Below are positions 33,152-38,337 of a DNA stretch of 38,337 bases, piece by piece. The notes under the pieces are model-generated. The model was not told where the DNA came from. It saw nothing but the letters and a program-made list of their open reading frames with translations, and did not search any database. The DNA lies in the NCBI RefSeq assembly GCF_020829595.1, contig NZ_JAIVFW010000065.1, forward strand, positions 1 through 38,337, written 5' to 3'. The position numbers were made by a program, and so were the translations under genes. This DNA is from Nostoc sp. CHAB 5844. GTDB taxonomy: Bacteria > Cyanobacteriota > Cyanobacteriia > Cyanobacteriales > Nostocaceae. Position 1 is the first letter of the stretch. Each line of letters begins with the position of its first letter.

Positions 33152-34057
33152 TTAATAGAATTGACTTGCTTGCAGGATTTGATACTGTCGCCACTTTTCT
33201 TGTTGACGGACTCGTTTTTCTTGTGTCAGCTGATCAAAACAGTAAGGGCAAGAGATACCTTCTTCATACTGAGGAGAAACCTTATCTGTTGCAGAAATCG
33301 GATGTCCACAACAGAAGCATAACTCGTGGCTACCTGCTTCTAACCCATGACCAACAGCTACCCGCTCATCAAACACAAAACATTCTCCTTTCCATAAGCT
33401 TTCTGCGGCGGGAATTTCCGCTAAATATTTCAGAATGCCGCCTTTGAGGTGATAAACTTCAGTAAACCCTTGGGCAAGCATAAAGGATGAAGCTTTTTCG
33501 CAGCGTATGCCACCAGTACAAAATAAAGCGACTTTTTTTTGTTGATTAGGGTCGAGGTGATGCTGAACATATTCCGGGAACTCCCGAAAAGATTGTGTGT
33601 GAGGGTTCTGCGCTCCTTGAAAAGTACCGATTCTGACCTCATACTCGTTACGAGTGTCAATCACTGTAACTTCTGGGTCGGAAATTAAATCATTCCATTC
33701 TGCTGAACTGACATAAGTACCTACTTGCTGATTTGGGTCAATTTCTGGCAACCCTAAAGTCACAATTTCTGACTTCAATCGCACCTTTAGGCGTTCAAAT
33801 GGTGGGGTCTGAGTGTAAGATTCTTTGTATTCTAAATCTGCTAAACGGCGATCGCTACGTAAATAAGAAAAAACAGCGTCAATGCCCTGACGCGAACCCG
33901 CAATTGTGCCGTTAATACCTTCTGCTGCCAGTAGAATTGTCCCTTTAATACCTTGTGCTGAACAGTAGGACAGCACAGATTCTTGTTTCTCGGCAAAGTC
34001 GGGCAAACTGACAAATTTATAAAATGTTGCAACAATTTGGGTATTTTCTTGGTTCAT
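33152..34057 (-). CDS. trhO: tRNA uridine(34) hydroxylase TrhO (rhodanese-related)
   Basis: A 301-residue protein of the YceA/UPF0176 family, which makes 5-hydroxyuridine at tRNA position 34. The N-terminal domain (VATFYKFVSLPDF, then ILLAAEGINGTIAG at 41-54) and the rhodanese domain (VIDTRNEYEVRIGTFQGAQN, then FCTGGIRCEKASSF with active-site Cys180) are in the expected order. A C-terminal cysteine-rich patch (LCFCCGHP and CPYCFDQL) could bind a metal. Length and motif order are normal. ATG 34057. It lies divergently beside a tRNA-Ala(UGC) gene (72 bp), a tRNA whose U34 is a plausible target of this enzyme. Confidence 0.95.
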   Translation of the reverse strand: MNQENTQIVATFYKFVSLPDFAEKQESVLSYCSAQGIKGTILLAAEGINGTIAGSRQGIDAVFSYLRSDRRLADLEYKESYTQTPPFERLKVRLKSEIVTLGLPEIDPNQQVGTYVSSAEWNDLISDPEVTVIDTRNEYEVRIGTFQGAQNPHTQSFREFPEYVQHHLDPNQQKKVALFCTGGIRCEKASSFMLAQGFTEVYHLKGGILKYLAEIPAAESLWKGECFVFDERVAVGHGLEAGSHELCFCCGHPISATDKVSPQYEEGISCPYCFDQLTQEKRVRQQEKWRQYQILQASQFY

Positions 34058-34129
34058 CCCTTTGATAGTGGCACAATCTTCAGGTACTATGTTTAAGGTA
34101 GTTAAATTTGACTACCTTTTTAATTTTAA

Positions 34130-34202
34130 GGGGGTTTAGCTCAGTTGGTAGAGCGCCTGCTTTGCAAGCAGGATGTCAGCGGTTCGAGTCCGCTAACCTC
34201 CA
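34130..34202 (+). tRNA. tRNA-Ala (UGC)
   Basis: A 73-nt tRNA that folds cleanly. The acceptor GGGGGTT pairs with AACCTCC, giving the G3:U70 wobble that identifies alanine tRNAs. The D arm is GCTC...GAGC, the anticodon stem CCTGC/GCAGG has loop TTTGCAA (anticodon TGC), and the T arm AGCGG/CCGCT has loop TTCGAGT. The discriminator is A at 34202. CCA is not encoded. Confidence 0.97.
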
Positions 34203-34231
34203 CTAAATCATGATTTTTTGGTTTCATCAGG

Positions 34232-35137
34232 CTACTCAAGAACAGAAACATCCAATGTTCCTTGATCGCCATCTAAAATGACTTGTACACCTACTGGTAA
34301 TGCCGCATTTTGTTCGCCGTGACCAAAAGGTACATCAGAGACAATCGGAATTCCTAAATCACCCAAGCGATCGCGCAGAACTTCTTCTACACTAAAGCTA
34401 GGTACGTTGGCTGGCGGTTCACAGCGAGTAAAACCTCCTAAAACTATCCCCCGCACTTTTGCTAAAACCCCACTCAACCGCCACTGGGTTAGCATCCGGT
34501 CAATACGATATGGGGCTTCGGTCACATCTTCAAAAGCCAAAATTACATTTTCAAAATTAGGTTGTAGTGGTGTGCCTAAAAGATGAGTCGCTACCGTCAG
34601 ATTACCTGGAAGCAAAATCCCGGTTGCCGTACCACCACCCCAGCCACAACCTTTCAGAGTATCGATACGCCGTCCTTCTACCCAATTCATTAGCCGTTCT
34701 CTAGACCAATCTGGTTCATTGGCAAAAGTTGTCAAGACAGGCGCATGAACACTAGAAATTCCAACATTGTAAAGGCTCCACAACAAGGCAGTAATATCAG
34801 AAAAGCCAATCAGCCACTTTGGACTTGTGGAGTTGCTGTGCCAATCCCAACTTTCTAAAATGCGGGTGCTGCCAAAACCACCTCTAGCGCAGAGAATACC
34901 GCGACAATCGGGGTCTTGCCAAGCGGCGGCTAACTGATGACGACGAATTTCGTCTTTGTTAGCTAAATAGCCCCAACTTTGGTCAATATTCGGACTAATT
35001 TCGACACGATAACCGCGCGATCTCCAAATTTCTATACTGCGCTCAAAAGTCTCGAATTCTCGCAAAGCACCACTAGGCGCGATAACTCGTAACAAATCTC
35101 CAGGTTTTAGAGGTGTAGGTAAAATTGTCGATTTCAT
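34232..35137 (-). CDS. LD-carboxypeptidase (peptidase S66, LdcA/MccF family)
   Basis: A 301-residue S66 peptidase; LdcA enzymes cut the terminal D-Ala from murein tetrapeptides during cell-wall recycling. I start at ATG 35137 (MKSTILPTPLKPGD), matching the family N-terminus; the longer frame from 35212 adds an unrelated tail. The triad is visible: Ser in IGFSDITALL, Glu in LAFEDVTEAPYR, and His in PFGHGEQNAALPVG. The helper motif ARGGFGSTRIL is also present. There is no signal peptide, as expected for the cytoplasmic enzyme. The RBS is weak. MccF-type antibiotic-resistance function is possible but less likely. Confidence 0.9.
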   Translation of the reverse strand: MKSTILPTPLKPGDLLRVIAPSGALREFETFERSIEIWRSRGYRVEISPNIDQSWGYLANKDEIRRHQLAAAWQDPDCRGILCARGGFGSTRILESWDWHSNSTSPKWLIGFSDITALLWSLYNVGISSVHAPVLTTFANEPDWSRERLMNWVEGRRIDTLKGCGWGGGTATGILLPGNLTVATHLLGTPLQPNFENVILAFEDVTEAPYRIDRMLTQWRLSGVLAKVRGIVLGGFTRCEPPANVPSFSVEEVLRDRLGDLGIPIVSDVPFGHGEQNAALPVGVQVILDGDQGTLDVSVLE

Positions 35138-35490
35138 CAATAAATCTTTCAGATTCAGAATTCCATAATCAGCAGAACTCCAAATATATACTTTTGTCTC
35201 TAAGATGTACACTCATGAAAAAACAGAGTCAACAATTATTTTTGAACATTTTTGCTGACTTGCTAAAATATGCAGTATCTGTTAGTAATTGTGCAAAATT
35301 AGTCTTTTTTATATTAAAGCGATCGCACTGCAACGCCAGGTCACTTTATCATTTTGTCCATAGTAAAGATTCTTAATTTAAATTTGGGAAAACTAAAAAA
35401 GACAATATTGCTTTTTTTCATACTTGACTTTGCAACTATTGTTCACCGCGAAGACTAGAAATCTAACCCGAAGGGCAAAGGATTGATAAT
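35138..35490. other. Intergenic region between divergent genes
   Basis: About 350 bp, AT-rich, one HIP1 octamer (about 35321-35328). Should hold the promoters of the LD-carboxypeptidase and the histidine kinase. I see no gene, repeat or clear promoter. Confidence 0.5.
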
Positions 35491-36876
35491 ATGCTTGCTA
35501 TGCATAGCATGAAATACGCTAATGAGATTAATCTGCAATTAGAATCAACTTTGCAAGAATTACCTATGTGGGAAGTTCAGATTGAGTTACATTGCCCAGG
35601 AGGTGATTTAATTACGCTCTTTGGCCAGGAACCTTTACTTCCAGGAATTATTTTGAATAGAAAACAGTGTTTTGTGGGGATGCTCTCGCGGCAAAAGTTT
35701 TTTGAACATATGAGCCGTCCTTATAGTTTTGGATTGTTTTCGCAGCGACCAATTGAAAACTTATATAACTTACTTCAGCCAGATTTATTTATCCTAGCTG
35801 GAGAAATAACTGTTGTAGAAGCAACTCAGAAAGCATTGCAAAGATCATTCCATCTAGTCTACGAGCCAATTGTAGTAGCAACTAAATCAGGAAAGTATGG
35901 GCTACTTGATTTCCATCAATTACTGTTAGCTTACTCTCAAATTTATGCCTTGACATTGACTCATCTACAAGTAGTTGAAGAACAATCACAAATCGCTAAA
36001 GCTGGTTTTCAAGATTTGCAACATAACTATAGCCGCTTAGTACAAAATGAAAAAATGGCGGCTTTGGGACAATTAGTTGCTGGTATTGCCCATGAAATCA
36101 ATAATCCTGTGAATTTTGTTGCGGGTAATCTTGTTCACGCGATTGATTACACCCGAAATTTACTTGAGCTAATCAATTTATATCGACAACATTATCCGGC
36201 TCCAGATCAACAGATTAAAACTAAGATTTCGGAAATTGAATTAGATTATGTCACAGCAGATTTCCCTAATCTCCTAACATCAATGAAACTAGGTTGCGAT
36301 CGCATTGAACAAATTGTTCAATCTTTGCGAAATTTTTCTCGTCTTGATGAAGCAGAGAAAAAAACAGTTGATATTCATGAAGGTATTGATAGTACTCTGT
36401 TAATTTTACGCAGTCGCTTCAAAGAAGAATTTCATGGCATCAGAATCAGCGTTATCAAAGAGTATGGCAATATTCCTGAAATTGAGTGCTATGCAGGGCT
36501 ACTAAATCAGGTTTTTATGAATATTTTGGCAAACGCTATTGATGCTTTACAAGAATCAATTATTAAAAATCAAGAATTGCATCGTCAGAACTCTAGATTA
36601 TTAACTAAACCAGTAATTCAGATTCAGACAGAACTCACCCATGATGCACAAGTAAATATTCGTATTGTTGATAATGGTGTAGGCATTCCCGAAGATATCC
36701 AAAAGTATTTATTTAACCCTTTTTTTACAACTAAACCTGTCGGCAAAGGTACAGGATTGGGGTTATCTATTAGCTATCAAATTGTTGTAGAAAAACATGG
36801 TGGACAATTACAGTGTTTATCTACTGTGGGCAAAGGAACTGAGTTCATCATTCAAATACCAATGAGACTTTCATAA
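35491..36876 (+). CDS. Soluble histidine kinase with CBS-like sensor
   Basis: A 461-residue cytoplasmic sensor kinase. Residues about 40-165 look like a CBS-pair-type domain (LPGIILNRKQCFVGMLSRQKFFEHMSRPY, then VVEATQKALQRSFHLVYEPIVV and GKYGLLDFHQLLLAYSQIYAL), a module I recognise from cyanobacterial kinases and PP2C proteins. A short coiled coil leads to the H-box AHEINNP with phospho-His201, the N-box with Asn348 (NILANAIDAL), G1 DNGVGIPE (Asp394) and TGLGLSIS. No membrane segment is seen and no response regulator is adjacent, so it is an orphan kinase. The start is ATG 35491 with AAAGGA and an 8-nt spacer. The signal sensed is unknown; CBS pairs often bind adenosyl nucleotides. Confidence 0.87.
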   Translation: MLAMHSMKYANEINLQLESTLQELPMWEVQIELHCPGGDLITLFGQEPLLPGIILNRKQCFVGMLSRQKFFEHMSRPYSFGLFSQRPIENLYNLLQPDLFILAGEITVVEATQKALQRSFHLVYEPIVVATKSGKYGLLDFHQLLLAYSQIYALTLTHLQVVEEQSQIAKAGFQDLQHNYSRLVQNEKMAALGQLVAGIAHEINNPVNFVAGNLVHAIDYTRNLLELINLYRQHYPAPDQQIKTKISEIELDYVTADFPNLLTSMKLGCDRIEQIVQSLRNFSRLDEAEKKTVDIHEGIDSTLLILRSRFKEEFHGIRISVIKEYGNIPEIECYAGLLNQVFMNILANAIDALQESIIKNQELHRQNSRLLTKPVIQIQTELTHDAQVNIRIVDNGVGIPEDIQKYLFNPFFTTKPVGKGTGLGLSISYQIVVEKHGGQLQCLSTVGKGTEFIIQIPMRLS

Positions 36877-36931
36877 TATTTTGTGCTGTATAGCAGTCGC
36901 ATCCTAGGTTAGGAAATTTTGAAATAAGAAT

Positions 36932-37160
36932 TCAGGAGTCAGAACTCAGGAGTCAGAATAGTTGAAGAAGAATGCAGAATTCAGAATTCAGAATCAATCA
37001 GTGAGGGATTCTGACGCACCACTTTCTTGTTGACCACCAAATTTTCAATTTGGTGTGGTGTTTCACCGTTTATTCATCCGCCCTTTGGGTGACGCTCTTG
37101 AGCGTCGCTAACGGCAGTCGCTCATGGGGGAAACCCCAAGACCGCGCTGCCTCACCACGA
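36932..37160. repeat. Cluster of dispersed intergenic repeats
   Basis: From left to right: two copies of TCAGGAGTCAGAA (36932-36944, 36946-36958); CAGAATT heptamers (36975-36994); a 9-bp hairpin CACCAAATT/AATTTGGTG (37035-37055); a GACGCTC/GAGCGTC hairpin (37091-37106); and the CGGCAGTCGCTCATGGGGGA block near 37112-37145, known to me as a common Nostocales repeat. It lies in the 402-bp gap between the histidine kinase and the transposase and has no gene. An IS end may lie here but I cannot place it. Confidence 0.65.
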
Positions 37161-37234
37161 GCTACAAATTCAATTCCCAATTCTGGCTCCTGACGAATGT
37201 ATTCTTTCACTCTAGTAACCTCTATCAGATTTGA

Positions 37235-37261
37235 AAACCCCTACTTTTAGCGTAGGGGTTT
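37235..37261 (-). terminator. Terminator-like hairpin after the transposase
   Basis: A perfect 10-bp stem AAACCCCTAC/GTAGGGGTTT (37235-37244, 37252-37261) with a 7-nt loop, 18 nt beyond the transposase stop. On the minus strand the stem ends in GGGGTTTTC. It could also be part of a structured RNA at the end of the element. Confidence 0.6.
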
Positions 37262-37279
37262 GGCATCAAGTGTTCATGA

Positions 37280-38337
37280 TCATGATGACTTTGCGATCGC
37301 CTCAACCAATTTATTAAAAAGTAGATTGGCAACTTTAGCCATCAACTTACCCTGTAGATGTTTCCCATTGAGTAACTGTCTACTAGAATCATCGGTAAAA
37401 TCTTTCAACTTGGTGCGGTACTCAAGCATGGTAGAGGCAATGTCACTGTCTGGTAATCGTTCTGTCTCGATTTGGCACAGAACATATTGCCAAAATGACA
37501 TTCTGCACAGCGCCGAACCACTTGTCACTTCAATTAACTCATCACCGGACTGCTCAAGAGTAGTCCCCATGCCTAATCGCATTTTAAAAGCGTCGCGGCT
37601 GCGGTTACGTTTAACCCGCTTTACATCTCCTGGTAGACGTTTGACAACAGTTTGACCGTCCCGCCGTTGCTTTTCTACCCGTTTAACTTCCCTGACCTCA
37701 TACTCAATCAGTGGCTTGCCATTGTACAAAAATGCTTCAAACGGATAAATTCGACTGAGCAGCCTAGCACGAACTCGTAAGCCGAAACCAAACTGACTAA
37801 AAATCTGGTTGTAAGGTTGAAAGCATTCGTGATCAAGGATGGTTTGAATTTCACCCTCAAGCCGTTGTTCAGTCAACTCAATGTCACATAACCAATTGGC
37901 GTGTTCTCTCAAAATTGGGTCAATCGTAATACCATAATGCTTTGCAGATGATGATTCATATTTTTTATTTACTATCTTCCAAGCGTTCGGCGAAACTTCA
38001 AGCTGACGCTGTGCCAACCAACCCCAAAGTGGCGGGACGTTGCCAACTTTAGTACTTCTAGATTTCGTATGAGCCACCTCTGGAAATTGCCAAGCTAGTA
38101 ACTGCCTAGCATAGTTGATAATTGGGCTTTGAACACGGTTTAGATGTTCAAGTTGTTGGCACAGTTCCCGCAGTTGGTCGATTGGTTCTGGCCTGTGCAT
38201 GAGAAAGTATTTTTGGTTAAGTTCCCCGTTCTCAGTGTGGTGTTCTGCATCCAGTGGGTAAGCGGCCATTGCCAAAGCATCAGCAGCATCAGATTTATTG
38301 GGTAAATTTTTCCCTCCTCGGTAACGCCGTAATTCAA
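37280..38337 (-). CDS. IS110-family transposase, 5' end outside window
   Basis: The gene runs off the right edge; 351 residues are visible, reading in frame from GAA at 38335 through KSDAADALAMA to stop 37280. An internal TTG at 38275 is not the true start. KSDAADA matches the last two acidic residues of the RuvC-like DEDD site of IS110 transposases. The C-terminal transposase domain follows: FSQFGFGLRVRARLLSRIYPF, then the catalytic-serine motif LEQSGDEL and GSALCRMSFWQYV. Between them is a roughly 40-residue basic insertion (VKRVEKQRRDGQTVVKRLPG, RVKRNRSRD) absent from canonical IS110 proteins. IS110 transposases use an element-encoded bridge RNA to pick target and donor. The first half of the RuvC domain is outside the window, so activity cannot be judged. 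Confidence 0.8.
   Translation of the reverse strand, partial: ELRRYRGGKNLPNKSDAADALAMAAYPLDAEHHTENGELNQKYFLMHRPEPIDQLRELCQQLEHLNRVQSPIINYARQLLAWQFPEVAHTKSRSTKVGNVPPLWGWLAQRQLEVSPNAWKIVNKKYESSSAKHYGITIDPILREHANWLCDIELTEQRLEGEIQTILDHECFQPYNQIFSQFGFGLRVRARLLSRIYPFEAFLYNGKPLIEYEVREVKRVEKQRRDGQTVVKRLPGDVKRVKRNRSRDAFKMRLGMGTTLEQSGDELIEVTSGSALCRMSFWQYVLCQIETERLPDSDIASTMLEYRTKLKDFTDDSSRQLLNGKHLQGKLMAKVANLLFNKLVEAIAKSS

Noticed and set aside
36932-36994. Possible CRISPR-like array
   Set aside because: The repeats are short (7-13 nt), adjacent and lack spacers; they are tandem repeats of the cyanobacterial type. No CRISPR array was seen anywhere in the window.
37260-37655. 131-residue plus-strand frame opposite the transposase
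   Set aside because: It is the complement of a gene with clear IS110 motifs and has no recognisable domain.
38275-38337. Transposase starting at TTG 38275
   Set aside because: The frame continues to the window edge through KSDAADA, which belongs to the RuvC-like domain, so the true start is outside the window.

Overview
The window reads as chromosomal DNA of a filamentous, probably Nostocales (Nostoc/Anabaena-type) cyanobacterium. The reasons are: many HIP1 octamers GCGATCGC (for example 804-811 and 4340-4347); heptanucleotide tandem repeats; cyanobacterial families (DUF4336, DUF928, RRM-type RNA-binding protein, SbtB-like PII protein, zinc-ribbon Ser/Thr kinases with WD40 repeats, haemagglutination-domain exoproteins, a PEP-CTERM protein); and AT-rich intergenic DNA with small palindromic dispersed repeats. 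No plasmid, phage or CRISPR signature was seen. One insertion-sequence gene runs off the right edge.

Layout. 0.2-5.4 kb: a DUF4336 protein, an exported di-haem c-type cytochrome and a CsgG-like exported protein. 5.4-12.3 kb: two paralogous Ser/Thr kinases with the same zinc-ribbon front end and different back ends. They bracket an alpha/beta hydrolase, an RRM protein whose ribosome-binding site lies in a 10-bp hairpin, an orphan SbtB-like PII protein, a small unknown protein, and a divergent IF-3 gene that appears to start at AUU. 12.4-15.4 kb: an ABC exporter and a PEP-CTERM protein, each followed by the same 33-bp palindromic terminator-like element. 15.5-24.6 kb: three tandem two-partner-secretion exoproteins (TpsA); no TpsB partner is visible. 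24.6-31.6 kb, minus strand: an envelope redox block of TlpA-like thioredoxin, CcdA-like transporter, DM13 lipoprotein, membrane cytochrome b, molybdopterin oxidoreductase and three DUF928 proteins. 31.9-36.9 kb: a repeat-bearing lipoprotein, a small unknown protein, tRNA hydroxylase TrhO, tRNA-Ala(UGC), an LD-carboxypeptidase and a soluble-looking histidine kinase. 37-38.3 kb: dispersed repeats and an incomplete IS110-type transposase with a basic insertion.

How it may work together. The most coherent idea is an envelope system in the 15-32 kb block. Each TpsA protein carries exactly two cysteines after its signal peptide, both near the C-terminus and 98, 98 and 100 residues apart. Each DUF928 protein carries exactly two cysteines, 87 residues apart in all three. 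Both families sit beside a periplasmic thiol-redox pair (TlpA/CcdA) and a cytochrome b/molybdoenzyme pair resembling a periplasmic repair system. A disulfide-dependent, surface-anchored exoprotein system with DUF928 accessory proteins is an inference from these patterns, not a demonstrated function.
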